Below, in pieces: positions 16,288 through 25,264 of a DNA stretch of 64,000 nucleotides. The stretch is taken from the NCBI GenBank assembly GCA_039024435.1, contig JBCCQH010000002.1, positions 1-64,000 on the forward strand, given 5' to 3'. Every line of letters begins with the position of its first letter. The stretch's first letter is position 1. Origin of the DNA: JBCCQH01 sp039024435. GTDB lineage: Bacteria; Bacteroidota; Bacteroidia; J057; JADKCL01. Position numbers and translations under genes: made by a program. A model generated the notes under the pieces. The model was given only the letters and a program-made list of their open reading frames with translations. It was not told where the DNA came from and made no database searches.

Positions 16288-18315
16288 ATGAACATTTGTA
16301 TATGGAACCGGCCGGGCCTCCCATTCGAGCCGATTGCGAATGCCTGGGGAATCGACCACATGATCTTGGATCATTTTCAATGGGAAGAAAAGGGGATCGA
16401 ACTGGCGGAAACGGCCCAGGTGATATTCGTTCTGATCGAACTCACATGGGAAAGCAGAAGTGGAGAAGAATTCTTTGGCTTCGAAATTGCGCGGCAACTT
16501 CGATTGGCTAACTGCAGGACACCAATCGTTTTTTGTTCCTTTTTGGGAAGAGATCGTTTTTTACGTGACCGACGGGACCGCTATGCGATTTTGCGTACGC
16601 CCGGTCATCAATTCTGCCAACTCCCAGGTTTTTTCTCGGTCAATACCACCGAAATTGCTCGCAATCGACTTTCGCCGGCACTATTGGTTGACATTCAAAC
16701 CTACTGTCTGAATCCTTCAGGACGAATCAAGGAACTTTTTCATGCCATAAAGAACAAGCTCCTGGAACAGAATTCATCGGACAACCGGGACATCCATCGC
16801 CTGTTGAGAAAGCTCATCAATCAACTCGCCGACAGGGATCGGATGCAGGGAGAACAGCTGGCTGAAAAATTTGCAAAAGAGATCGAAGAATATGACCGGG
16901 AGCAGGAGGGGATTCTTTCCATTCTGAACAATTATAAACAATGGTTCCTTGAGTTGGAGTCTTCAGAGTCAGAAGATGATGAGGGCAATGCAATTAGTCC
17001 GGTCGATTGGTATGCACTGTTGATCGAAGATGAGGAAGACATCGCCCATCAAGTCCGAAGTCGATTGGCCGAGCAAGGCATAAAATCGATTTGGGCAGGC
17101 TCCGGGGAAGCTGCATTTGAGATTCTGAAGCGAGATTGGAAAGGCAACCTACATGATCCCAAAGGGAACAAGATTCCCGCCCACAGCATTACGGTGGTGA
17201 TCTGCGATGTCAGATTTGTCAATGCCAATGGAGATTGGCATCAACTCCAGGGATATGACATTGCCCAGAAAATCCACCAGGAGATGCACAATATGGTATC
17301 CATCGTCATGCTCACCAGCAAAAAACGGACCATCCTCAACAATGTCTCCAGGCCCAGCATTACACAATTGACCTGGTTCTCAAAGGAAGAAGTTTTGCGT
17401 GACAAAATTGCTTTCCGATCGTTCATCGAGCGGGTGCGCTACGAAGGCAACCGCTATTACGAAGCGGTGTGCGACTTACCGAGTTTCGGGTACTGGCGAA
17501 AAAAATGGCTCAACAAGCACTCTGCTCCGCTTAGCGAGTACTACCGGTTCCACCGCATGGCTTCAGACTATTTCGCGCAAGAACTACGTATCAGCGAAAA
17601 AGCACTTGAATTCATAAAAATAGCCAGAAAAGTCCGGTCCCCCAGTTATCCGGAACTCAACAAGATCAACGGGTCCCTCTGCAAATGGGAATTCCAGAGT
17701 GCCCTGCGAGGGCACCCCGCAACTCCGAGCGCACTCGAAAAGTTCCGCATCAAATTAATTGGCCGAAGGATCGTGATCGGATTGTATTGTGACGGATGGG
17801 AAATGGAAGAAATTGCCACCATTTTGCAACTCAAGGCACTCAATAAATCATACAACAATGTCAACCAACTGATCAATTCACACCTAGCGCTCCCAACCGA
17901 TCTCAAAAAAGGAATCCCCGATCAATTGTTGGTCGAGGAACGTGATTGGGCAACCAAATACGTCAGCGAATCATTGGAGCAAGAACCACTGGAAAAGATG
18001 TTGACCGAACAAATGATCGACATCGTTGCAGACCTAAAAGAAGATCTCAAACCCCATTTGTTTTCAAAAACGTTTACAGATCATGGCAATATCAGTCATT
18101 TGGACAGTTTTCTAGAAGATCTGCCAGAAGCACCAACGCATTATTATTTGCGTGACTACCTTAAAACAGGCCGCGAAATCATTACCACAATGAATCTAAA
18201 CGGCTTACGTATCAAGTATTCAAACCGACTCCACACTTTGTGCCGCCATTCTCAAGACAATGGTTATGAGAAAATTGGGTTCAAAATATTCTTCTCAGAG
18301 ATCAACGCTTGGTAG
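16288..18315 (+). CDS. Large protein with a pseudo-receiver and an intact receiver domain
   Basis: 675 residues. Residues 1-95 form a possible receiver fold in which the acceptor strand (AQVIFVLIELTWE) has Glu51 in place of Asp, a phosphomimetic pattern. A helical linker follows (145-225). Residues 242-385 are a convincing receiver: ALLIEDEEDI, VVICDVRF with Asp307, IVMLTSKK with Thr343 and WFSKEE with Lys366. The C-terminal 290 residues are unrecognised; RIVIGLYCDGWEMEEIATIL (about 497-516) could be a helix-turn-helix. Last gene of the cassette; probably its response regulator or effector. The output mode is unknown. Confidence 0.7.
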   Translation: MNICIWNRPGLPFEPIANAWGIDHMILDHFQWEEKGIELAETAQVIFVLIELTWESRSGEEFFGFEIARQLRLANCRTPIVFCSFLGRDRFLRDRRDRYAILRTPGHQFCQLPGFFSVNTTEIARNRLSPALLVDIQTYCLNPSGRIKELFHAIKNKLLEQNSSDNRDIHRLLRKLINQLADRDRMQGEQLAEKFAKEIEEYDREQEGILSILNNYKQWFLELESSESEDDEGNAISPVDWYALLIEDEEDIAHQVRSRLAEQGIKSIWAGSGEAAFEILKRDWKGNLHDPKGNKIPAHSITVVICDVRFVNANGDWHQLQGYDIAQKIHQEMHNMVSIVMLTSKKRTILNNVSRPSITQLTWFSKEEVLRDKIAFRSFIERVRYEGNRYYEAVCDLPSFGYWRKKWLNKHSAPLSEYYRFHRMASDYFAQELRISEKALEFIKIARKVRSPSYPELNKINGSLCKWEFQSALRGHPATPSALEKFRIKLIGRRIVIGLYCDGWEMEEIATILQLKALNKSYNNVNQLINSHLALPTDLKKGIPDQLLVEERDWATKYVSESLEQEPLEKMLTEQMIDIVADLKEDLKPHLFSKTFTDHGNISHLDSFLEDLPEAPTHYYLRDYLKTGREIITTMNLNGLRIKYSNRLHTLCRHSQDNGYEKIGFKIFFSEINAW

Positions 18316-18389
18316 AAACAAACGACCACCATTCGAAAAGACATAAAAGAATTAGAAATTGGTGGTAAACCCAATAGGGTTCCCGCATG

Positions 18390-18423
18390 CCGGAAAAGTC
18401 GCATCGCATTGCGATTTCTCCGG
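18390..18423. terminator. Hairpin between convergent genes, likely bidirectional terminator
   Basis: A stem of about 14 pairs (CCGGAAAAGTCGCA against TGCGATTTCTCCGG, with one mismatch and one G-T pair) closes a six-base loop. It lies between the end of the plus-strand cassette (18315) and the end of the minus-strand antiporter gene (18435). No strong T-run follows. Confidence 0.6.
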
Positions 18424-18434
18424 CAACGGTTTTT

Positions 18435-20360
18435 CTAAGCCAGCAACTTCAAGGCCACCTGTTCGCAGCTTTCCACCGACCCCACTACCGTCACGTAGTC
18501 GCCTTGCCGCAACCGGGTGTACCCGTGGGGGATGATAAACTGATCGTCCCGTTGCATCGACAGCACGATGATGTCTTTGGGCAGCTTCAAATCCCGCAGC
18601 AGGATCCCGTGAAGTTGCGGGTCTTGCACCTCGAGTTCCACCGAATCTTGGTCTTCTTCCATGCCCAAAAGCAACTGCGTCGCCTGCGGCGAACGCACCA
18701 TGTGGTCCAGTAAATTCACGATGGCGGTGGATTGGTGGACCACGGTAGCTTCCAGTTCCCGGAAGCGCTTGTAATTTGCGGGATCGTGCATCACCACGAT
18801 CAATTCCTTGGTGCCGAGGTGTTCGTAGGCGAGTTCGCAGACCTCGTAATTGGCGGCATCGTCCATCATGAAGACAATCGCTTCCGCCTTCTCCGAGTCC
18901 AGGCCCATTATGATTTCCGGAGACATTTTCTTCTCAATCCGAATGTCGAGCCCTTCGGTATCGTAATCGGCAATGTCATCGACCCGGGTGATGATTTTCG
19001 CCTGCCAATTGTGCCGCATCACCTGCCGGGCGAGAGCGAGCGACTGCGCGTCCAAACCGAAGATGATGACGTCGCGGATGCCTTCAAAACCGTGGGCGGC
19101 GTGCCGCATGTGATCTTCCCCCACCCGCTGGATGGCCCATTTGAAAAGTGGTGGACCGACAATTTGGTTCAACACGATGACCCCGATGATGATGGTCGCA
19201 AACTTATCGCCCCAATCTGGAAACGCCTCGGCCACGATGATCGCCAAGCCCAGGCCCACGCCCGCCTGGGTCACGTAGGGCATCCAGTTGATGCTGAGAA
19301 ATTCGCGGGGGTCCTTGCCGAGCAAACCTCCGACGTAGCCGGCAATGATCATGGACAACAGCCGCACCCCGAACAGAATCAGGGCGACGCCCCAGACTTC
19401 GGCGAGGATATCGAGCGACATCGATGCGCCGGTTAGCGTAAAGAAGATAACGTAAATGTAAGGACTGGTATCCTCGATGATTTCGTGGAAAATCGGACGG
19501 TGACGCGAATAATTGGTCACCCAGAACGCCGCAATGATGCACACCAGCAAAGGCTCCATGTGGATTTCGAACCAAAAGTGCTCCAAAGACCAGTGGTGGA
19601 CGACATCGTTGAGCACGTACACCCCAAAGCCGAGCAACAGGACCAGTCCACTGCTGATGATGAGGTTGAGACCACGGGCAAAGAGGAAGTTCAGCAGGAA
19701 GCTCAACAGGAATCCCAAGCCAAACGACAGCACGAGTTCCGTGATCAGGGCCAAAGCAAAGTTGCCGTCGAGGCCACTGCCGGTGACAAACGCCTTACCG
19801 ACATTGAAGACGATGGCAAACAGGATGATCACCAGCACATCCTTCACCACTGTGACGCCGAGTGCCGTCTGGACAAAGGGTCCTTTGGCCCGCATTTCGT
19901 TGATGATGGCGATGGCCGAAGCCGGTGAGCGCGCGACAAATATGGTTCCGGCCAGCATTGCCACTGCGATCCGCGTGGGCATGTCCATCGCTTTGAGAAA
20001 GGGAATGTACTCCGCCAAAAGCAGAATCGCCGCTCCCCCCAGGAAAAAAGTGATCACCAACTGGCCGAAAGTGTTCCAGCCAATGCTGCGGAACCGACCG
20101 CGCAAGTCTTTGAGAAACAGTTCGGAACCCGCCGCAAAAGCAATGAAGGCCAGGGAAATATCATTCAGGTAGTCCAAGTAGGCAACCCCATCTTTGCGCA
20201 ACAGTGTGAGCACAAACGGCCCGGCCAGAATTCCCGTCACCAGATAACCAGTGATCATCGGCAGGTGCAACCGCTGAAAAACAATCGCAATGCGGTGGGA
20301 AGCCAGTGCCACAATCGCAAAACCGGCGGAAAACTGCATCAAATTCAACACCTCATCCAT
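18435..20360 (-). CDS. CPA2-family cation:proton antiporter with TrkA-N and TrkA-C domains
   Basis: 641 residues, the usual size of KefB/YbaL-type proteins. The first 390 residues are about twelve membrane helices starting VALASHRIAIVFQRLHLPMITGYLVTGILAGP, the standard Na+/H+ exchanger opening. Residues of about 410-520 form a nucleotide-binding TrkA-N domain (DVIIFGLDAQSLALARQVM, slightly altered from GxGxxG), and the last 80 are TrkA-C (HGILLRDLKLPKDIIVLSM). It would exchange K+ or Na+ for protons in the inner membrane under control of a cytoplasmic ligand. It is followed by its own terminator-like hairpin and lies next to a BioF-like gene in the same direction. Confidence 0.92.
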   Translation of the reverse strand: MDEVLNLMQFSAGFAIVALASHRIAIVFQRLHLPMITGYLVTGILAGPFVLTLLRKDGVAYLDYLNDISLAFIAFAAGSELFLKDLRGRFRSIGWNTFGQLVITFFLGGAAILLLAEYIPFLKAMDMPTRIAVAMLAGTIFVARSPASAIAIINEMRAKGPFVQTALGVTVVKDVLVIILFAIVFNVGKAFVTGSGLDGNFALALITELVLSFGLGFLLSFLLNFLFARGLNLIISSGLVLLLGFGVYVLNDVVHHWSLEHFWFEIHMEPLLVCIIAAFWVTNYSRHRPIFHEIIEDTSPYIYVIFFTLTGASMSLDILAEVWGVALILFGVRLLSMIIAGYVGGLLGKDPREFLSINWMPYVTQAGVGLGLAIIVAEAFPDWGDKFATIIIGVIVLNQIVGPPLFKWAIQRVGEDHMRHAAHGFEGIRDVIIFGLDAQSLALARQVMRHNWQAKIITRVDDIADYDTEGLDIRIEKKMSPEIIMGLDSEKAEAIVFMMDDAANYEVCELAYEHLGTKELIVVMHDPANYKRFRELEATVVHQSTAIVNLLDHMVRSPQATQLLLGMEEDQDSVELEVQDPQLHGILLRDLKLPKDIIVLSMQRDDQFIIPHGYTRLRQGDYVTVVGSVESCEQVALKLLA

Positions 20361-20395
20361 TCAGTAAACTCGCTAATTTTAAGATAAAACGGGGC

Positions 20396-21538
20396 TCAAT
20401 TTGAACCGGAAAATTCTAAAACACCCTGCTGTCGCTGCCAGGTTTGCAAAGCATCTACCAGGCGATCAACCTCCTCGATGGTATTGTAACTGTGCAAAAT
20501 AATGCGCAGACGTTCCGTACCCCGCGCTACCGTAGGGGCGAGGATGGGACGCACATCAAAGCCGGAGGCTTGCAGAGCCTCCGCCGCCGATTTGACCCGC
20601 TCATTGCCGGGAATGATCACCGGAATGATGGGGCTGTCGGACCGCGGTACCGCAATTTCCGGAATGGCATTCATCCGGACTTCCAGGTGGCGGCGCAAAG
20701 CAAGCAAGTGGCTGCGTTCGGTAGCCATCGGTTGCATTTCCCGCAAAGCCCAATGGATTTGCACGACCTGGTCCGGCGGCATTGCGGTAGAATAAATCAC
20801 GGTCCGGGACCGATTGATCAAAAAATCGCGCACCACTTGGGGCCCGACAACGACCGCCCCGTGGCGACCGACCGATTTACCAAACGTGTGGATCCGCATC
20901 CAGACCCGGTTCCCGTAGCCTTGGTCGAGCACCCAACCCGCACCTTTGGGACCGTACAGTCCCGTACTATGGGCTTCGTCCACGATCAGCCACGCGTGGT
21001 GCCGCTCGGTCACGGCGCACAACCGTGCGAGGTCGAGCAGATCACCGTCCATCGAAAACAGGGCTTCGGTCACCACAAAACAGCCCGGGCCCAATTCGGC
21101 CAACTGGCGATCCAGATCCGCGTAGTCCTGGTGCCGGTAGCGGTGGACGGACCCTCGGGCCAGCCGCAGCCCGTCCCGCAACGAAGCGTGAATCAATTCG
21201 TCGTGGACAAAAATGCCTTCCCGCCCCCCGATTGCACTCAGCAGCCCGACATTGGCCATGTAGCCCGTGCTGTAGAGCAGGGCCGATTCCATCTCGAACA
21301 GGTCCGCACATTCTTCCTCCAATGCTGCGTGGACCGCATGGTGGCCCGTCAGCAATCGGGAACCTCCCGAACCCAAAGCGGCCGTTTCCAGTCCGCGTCG
21401 CCGCGCCAATCCCAAATAGTCATTGGAAGTGAGGTCCACCTGCCCCGGAATCGGCAAGCGCAAACTTCGTAACTGATTCTGCGCCTCCAGTTCCGCCATC
21501 TTGACTGCGATATGCTCGGGGATATCTGCCATTTTCAT
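20396..21538 (-). CDS. bioF: 8-amino-7-oxononanoate synthase-like alpha-oxoamine synthase
   Basis: 380 residues, as usual for BioF. Family landmarks: LTSNDYLGLA near the N-terminus, HDELIHASLRDG, TEALFSMDGD, LIVDEAHSTG with the PLP Asp, and HTFGKSVGRHGA holding the PLP lysine. BioF joins pimeloyl thioester and alanine to start the biotin ring; related enzymes make 2-amino-3-ketobutyrate or sphingoid bases. The TFGK-type lysine motif and the length favour BioF, but no other biotin gene is beside it, so the precise substrate is not certain. Confidence 0.82.
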   Translation of the reverse strand: MKMADIPEHIAVKMAELEAQNQLRSLRLPIPGQVDLTSNDYLGLARRRGLETAALGSGGSRLLTGHHAVHAALEEECADLFEMESALLYSTGYMANVGLLSAIGGREGIFVHDELIHASLRDGLRLARGSVHRYRHQDYADLDRQLAELGPGCFVVTEALFSMDGDLLDLARLCAVTERHHAWLIVDEAHSTGLYGPKGAGWVLDQGYGNRVWMRIHTFGKSVGRHGAVVVGPQVVRDFLINRSRTVIYSTAMPPDQVVQIHWALREMQPMATERSHLLALRRHLEVRMNAIPEIAVPRSDSPIIPVIIPGNERVKSAAEALQASGFDVRPILAPTVARGTERLRIILHSYNTIEEVDRLVDALQTWQRQQGVLEFSGSN

Positions 21539-21740
21539 TCAATGGAGAAGATAGGGAAAATAAACCGATCACTGGCTATGCCCGGAAAATTTACCCTATG
21601 CCGGTGATTATTTCCCAGGTGCCCACTTGGGATGCGAGAATTTTCATCCGGATGATTTCCAATGGTACGCGGTGCCGGACCGCCTACAGCGCCGCGAACC
21701 TCGAAAATCAGAAATCGGCTTGCTTGGCAAGGCGTTGCGC

Positions 21741-22796
21741 TCACGACATCACTTTTTCCGGGGGGCGGAGCTCTTCGTTCAGCTTCTTTTCCCGCCATTT
21801 TTTGATGTCTTCCGGCGAATACCGCGGCTTGTAGGGCAGTGGATGCCGCGTGTAATCGCCTTTTTCGTAGTACTTCATTTTGCGCCCATCGCGGAAGTCA
21901 AACCAGATTTCTTCGACTTCACGGATGTTCCGGAAGTGGATTTCGTAGCCCAGGATACCGTCGAGGATGTAGATTTCGCCCGGAAGAGTATCATTGATGT
22001 AATCGTAGAGGAGGTAGGGCAAGCTGTCGCCCGCCGCCGAAAGCACCCGCACCCGGGCCCGCAGGGTGTCTTGCATGCCATCGTGTTCGCAGACTTGCAG
22101 CCGGAAAAAATTTCCCCCAGGCCAATGCTGCACGGTAGGATAGCATTTGGGATTCAAAAAGTCCTTCACCCTAAGCGTGTAGGCCGCTTTGCGCCCTTCG
22201 TAGTTGTGGACCTTCTCGGGAAATTCCGGATCGGGCGTCGTGTCGTGGGGCATTCCGAGGTAGGGTTCGGTCCAATCTTGCAGCGCCGCCGTGATTGCTT
22301 CGGCATTTTCGCAGCTCCGGAGGAGGTCCCGCCCGGCACGGTTGCGCAGCCGCACTTCTACCCGGCAAGCGTAAGGATCAATGGGGCGCTTGCCCATCCG
22401 GTGCTCCCGGATCTGAACGGACAACTGCAAGGAATCCGGCCACCAAGCAGGGGTGCGAGGCCGGTCCCACACCAGGATTTTCTGAATTCCGTAGGGCGAA
22501 TTCAGGCGATCCGTAGCGAAGGCCCATTTGCTGGGATCGAAAAATGCGGCGTAGGTTTCGAGTCGGAAATGCAAAAAGGTGATTTCGGGCCGGCCGAGGC
22601 GCCGGGCCAGCCCATCCATCCAAGGCTGCAATTGCTCCTCTTCCCCCTCGGACTCAAAGACCAAAGCCCCTTTATCCTCGATGCTGACTTCGCAACCGCA
22701 TTGGTTGAAGGGCAGATCGCTCCGGGTACAGGCCGACACCGCCAGGAGCCAGAAAACCCACCCCAAGTACGTCCAACTGAAGGTTCTATTCCGCAT
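21741..22796 (-). CDS. Lipoprotein of unknown function
   Basis: 351 residues with a signal peptide and lipobox (LLAVSAC, Cys23). The mature part has several cysteines and mixed alpha/beta character, with a charged C-terminus (KYYEKGDYTRHPLPYKPRY). I recognise no domain. The start ATG is preceded by an A/T-rich leader. A long open frame on the opposite strand (21627-22799) is a composition shadow. It is likely exposed on the periplasmic side or cell surface; role unknown. Confidence 0.75.
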   Translation of the reverse strand: MRNRTFSWTYLGWVFWLLAVSACTRSDLPFNQCGCEVSIEDKGALVFESEGEEEQLQPWMDGLARRLGRPEITFLHFRLETYAAFFDPSKWAFATDRLNSPYGIQKILVWDRPRTPAWWPDSLQLSVQIREHRMGKRPIDPYACRVEVRLRNRAGRDLLRSCENAEAITAALQDWTEPYLGMPHDTTPDPEFPEKVHNYEGRKAAYTLRVKDFLNPKCYPTVQHWPGGNFFRLQVCEHDGMQDTLRARVRVLSAAGDSLPYLLYDYINDTLPGEIYILDGILGYEIHFRNIREVEEIWFDFRDGRKMKYYEKGDYTRHPLPYKPRYSPEDIKKWREKKLNEELRPPEKVMS

Positions 22797-23014
22797 TGAA
22801 TTGCAAATTTAGGGGAAAAGAGAAATCGATGGATTGATGCGCCCGACGAACGCCGGGTCTCTATTCCTTCGGCGCGGACAAAAGCCCCCCACCTGCCCAC
22901 GGCACGAGATCCGGGACCGATCTTGATGGCGCAATTGGTGGTCCAGGAAAGCATGCATTTATCCATTTCAGGAATCCTTGCGTTGCTTTTCGGGGAGTTT
23001 TTGTATATTCCTGC

Positions 23015-23554
23015 ATGCTGCTTCAACTCAAGATCACCCTCAAAGGATCCCGGCCTCCCATTTGGCGCCGGGTGTGGATTCGGGGAAGTCGGCCCCTCAA
23101 TGACCTGCACCGTTTGATCCAGTGCATTTTCAATTGGGATGATAGTCATTTGCATCAATTTAAGCAGGGATCGACGACTTATGATATGGTGGGAATTGAC
23201 CCGGATTTTGCCTCGGGTGAGCCCGTGGAGAACTACCGGATTTCCGACCTGCTCAAAAAGTCCAAAGATCGCCTCGAATACGAGTATGACTTTGGCGACA
23301 GTTGGATTCACAGCGTGGTCCTCGAAAAAAAGGAATCGCGTATCCTTCCCCAGGAACCAATGGTCATCTCCGGCCGACGAGCTGGTCCCCCAGAAGATTG
23401 TGGCGGGATTTATCGGTACGCCTACCTAGTGGAAGCCCTGGCCGATTCCTCCCATCCCGATCACGAATCGCTGCAGGAGTGGGTCGGAGGCGACTTGGAA
23501 CCGGAAGCGTTCGATCTGGAACTGCTCAATCAGTTCCTTGCGCGTTTTGATTGA
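23015..23554 (+). CDS. PRiA4 ORF3-like protein
   Basis: 179 residues matching the plasmid pRiA4b ORF-3 family: LKITLKGSRPPIWRRVWI at the start, LHRLIQCIFNWDDSHLHQF, YEYDFGDSWIHSVVLEK in the middle, and GPPEDCGGIYRYAYLVEAL near the end. These are the landmark phrases of the family, whose biochemical function is unknown; it is often found in mobile or accessory DNA. The gene stands alone between a minus-strand lipoprotein gene and a gene-poor stretch holding a MITE fragment. Confidence 0.9.
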   Translation: MLLQLKITLKGSRPPIWRRVWIRGSRPLNDLHRLIQCIFNWDDSHLHQFKQGSTTYDMVGIDPDFASGEPVENYRISDLLKKSKDRLEYEYDFGDSWIHSVVLEKKESRILPQEPMVISGRRAGPPEDCGGIYRYAYLVEALADSSHPDHESLQEWVGGDLEPEAFDLELLNQFLARFD

Positions 23555-24157
23555 GAGGGGGGGAAAGGTGGATATCCTCTTCGATTCCCGCTCCACCAAA
23601 TTATCATTCCTTTGGGTAAACCCCCAACCGAGACCACGGTCAAGCATATTCCAAAAAGGAATTCCAATGACCACGTAGCCGAGGTCAGTAGCGTATCGCA
23701 GGCCATAGCAAAATCGCAGAATTAAATTTAAACCGCCTCTTATGTATAGACCCAGACTTTGCATTAAATCACCCTAAATACCAGGAACTATTGCAATTTG
23801 GGTTGAGGGCTGCTTAAACTGTCCGGAGCATTGCAGTTCAAGTCATCTTAACTCTGCGGCATCAATCTGCACTACGATCATAAATGCCAACGCCCTCCAC
23901 ACCACCCCTCAGGTTTGATGGTTATTGTTCAGACAGTACCAAACTGAACAAGTCTAAAAACGACGAAATCCCCAACCGAAAACCCAGGTGAGGTCATTCT
24001 ATGAACACATTAAATCCAGTCAGGACAAATCAATCACCTGTAAACTTTTTTCAGGACGATACCATTTCCAATTGCCTGGTTTCCAATTCGCGCGTCTGAG
24101 ACGCGCACCCGAGGCTATTCCAATTCCCTTGAGAACTCACCCACTGAAAACTACAAC
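23555..24157. other. Gene-poor stretch with a MITE fragment
   Basis: About 600 bases without a credible gene. The only structure I can identify is the end of a dispersed repeat at 23702-23739. Codon patterns in the small open frames here do not look coding. Confidence 0.6.
23702..23739 (-). repeat. Truncated copy (one end) of the 162-bp MITE-like element
   Basis: The 38 bases ending in AAATTTAAACCGCCTC are the reverse complement of the left end of the element found complete at 51529-51690, differing at about one position over the shared region. Next to the end lies TTA, matching the TNA target pattern of the full copies. The rest of the element is missing, so this is a deletion relic or solo end. 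Confidence 0.75.
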
Positions 24158-24919
24158 CTACCCGAAATCCAGAAACTGGACGTCTTCTTCTGCCTTCTTG
24201 AAATCCTCCATCTGACCGATGTCGATCCAGTAATCGAGCAGCGGGAACGAGCGCACCCGATACCCTTTTTCCATTGCCTTTTGGATCAGATCGACCGCAT
24301 CAAAGCGCCGGCCCGGCGGAATCAGCCGCAACAGCTCCCGGCGCATCAGGTAAATTCCTGTATTGAGGTGGTAGGTGTAGGTCGGCTTCTCGCGGATGGT
24401 GTGGACCTCGTGGTGCTCGTCCATCTCCAAGATGCCGTAGGCCAGCGAAACCCGGTGTGGGATGGTCGCCACCGCCATGTCCGCATCCTTGTCGAGGTAA
24501 AAACCGTAAAACTTCTCGAAATTGATCGTCGTGAGCAGGTCCCCATTGATCACCAGCACGTCTTCGAAACGGAAGCTTTCCTTGAGCGCCGCCCCGCCGA
24601 TCGTTCCGAGCGGCTGAGTTTCATAGAGGTACTCAAACTGGGCTTGCCATTGCTTGCCCGTACCGAAGTGCTGTTGAATCATTTCCCCCCGGTAATTGAG
24701 ACAAAAAGTAAAATCCCGCACGCCGGCTTGGTGCAGTCGCAAAATCGAATATTCGACGATGGGACGCTTGCCGACTTTCAGCAGAGGTTTGGGAATGGTA
24801 TCGGTGAGGGGAGACAGCCGTTCACCGCGCCCCCCTGCCATGACGATGGCTTCAAACGGCAAAACCGAGCCACCGTGGGCTCGCGTACTTGGGGTTGACT
24901 GCGGTTGATTTCGATTCAA
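24158..24919 (-). CDS. Sugar-phosphate nucleotidyltransferase
   Basis: About 250 residues of the NTP-transferase fold. AIVMAGGRGERLSPLTDTIPKPLLKVGKRP is the nucleotide-binding signature, VINGDLLT the metal-binding aspartate region, and LNTGIYLMRRE and DYWIDIGQMEDFKKAE the sugar-binding and closing parts. It would couple a sugar 1-phosphate to NTP for polysaccharide or wall synthesis; closest in feel to mannose-1-phosphate guanylyltransferase or MurU-like enzymes. No left-handed helix domain. The start is uncertain: only TTG codons are available (24919, or about residue 20). No glycan genes adjoin it. Confidence 0.85.
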   Translation of the reverse strand: MNRNQPQSTPSTRAHGGSVLPFEAIVMAGGRGERLSPLTDTIPKPLLKVGKRPIVEYSILRLHQAGVRDFTFCLNYRGEMIQQHFGTGKQWQAQFEYLYETQPLGTIGGAALKESFRFEDVLVINGDLLTTINFEKFYGFYLDKDADMAVATIPHRVSLAYGILEMDEHHEVHTIREKPTYTYHLNTGIYLMRRELLRLIPPGRRFDAVDLIQKAMEKGYRVRSFPLLDYWIDIGQMEDFKKAEEDVQFLDFG

Positions 24920-25264
24920 AAGTTTCCGGTAAACTTAACTGCCTGATTGGGAACTCATCTGCCTACGCTTAGCGCGACAAAACTTGCAAAAAATGCGGTC
25001 AAAACAAAATTGAGGAAAGTCCGCCGCCTGCAGCTCCGCCGGAAGAATTCCGCCGAAAATGACGGATGACGACCGATTGAGCCACGCCAGGGAGCAGGGG
25101 GGAGGGCAGATGTACCGGTCGATGTCCATTGGTGGGCAAGCCGCACCCATTGGCCGAGGGAATGGGACAATTGGCGCGCCGGGGGAGTAGCAACGGCCGC
25201 AAAAGCGTAAATTTGCTTTCCGGAATTCGCAAACGAGAAAATATTTCCCGATTTTTATTGAACC
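24920..25264. other. Intergenic region upstream of hflX
   Basis: 345 bases between divergent genes. I see no gene that I can support. A string GAGGAAAGTCCG at about 25013 recalls the core of RNase P RNA, but none of the other conserved parts are present. A Bacteroidota -7 element for hflX lies at 25208. Confidence 0.5.
25208..25215 (+). promoter_or_regulatory. Candidate -7 promoter element of hflX (TAAATTTG)
   Basis: The octamer fits the Bacteroidota -7 consensus TAnnTTTG exactly and lies 49 bases before the hflX start codon. No clear TTTG at the expected -33 distance was found, so only the -7 half is supported. Confidence 0.45.

Noticed and set aside
20444..22799. Long plus-strand frames (342 and 390 codons)
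   Set aside because: Antisense to bioF and to the lipoprotein gene, with no recognisable motif.
23426..23764. 112-codon minus-strand frame over the MITE fragment
   Set aside because: It is antisense to the PRiA4 gene end and to repeat DNA; no protein-like features.
25013..25024. GAGGAAAGTCCG, resembling the RNase P RNA core
   Set aside because: None of the other conserved RNase P segments, such as the ACAGAA-type 3' part, appear within 400 bases on that strand.
25057..25190. About 43-codon frame upstream of hflX
   Set aside because: Gly-rich low-complexity translation without a helix or motif; not supported as a gene.
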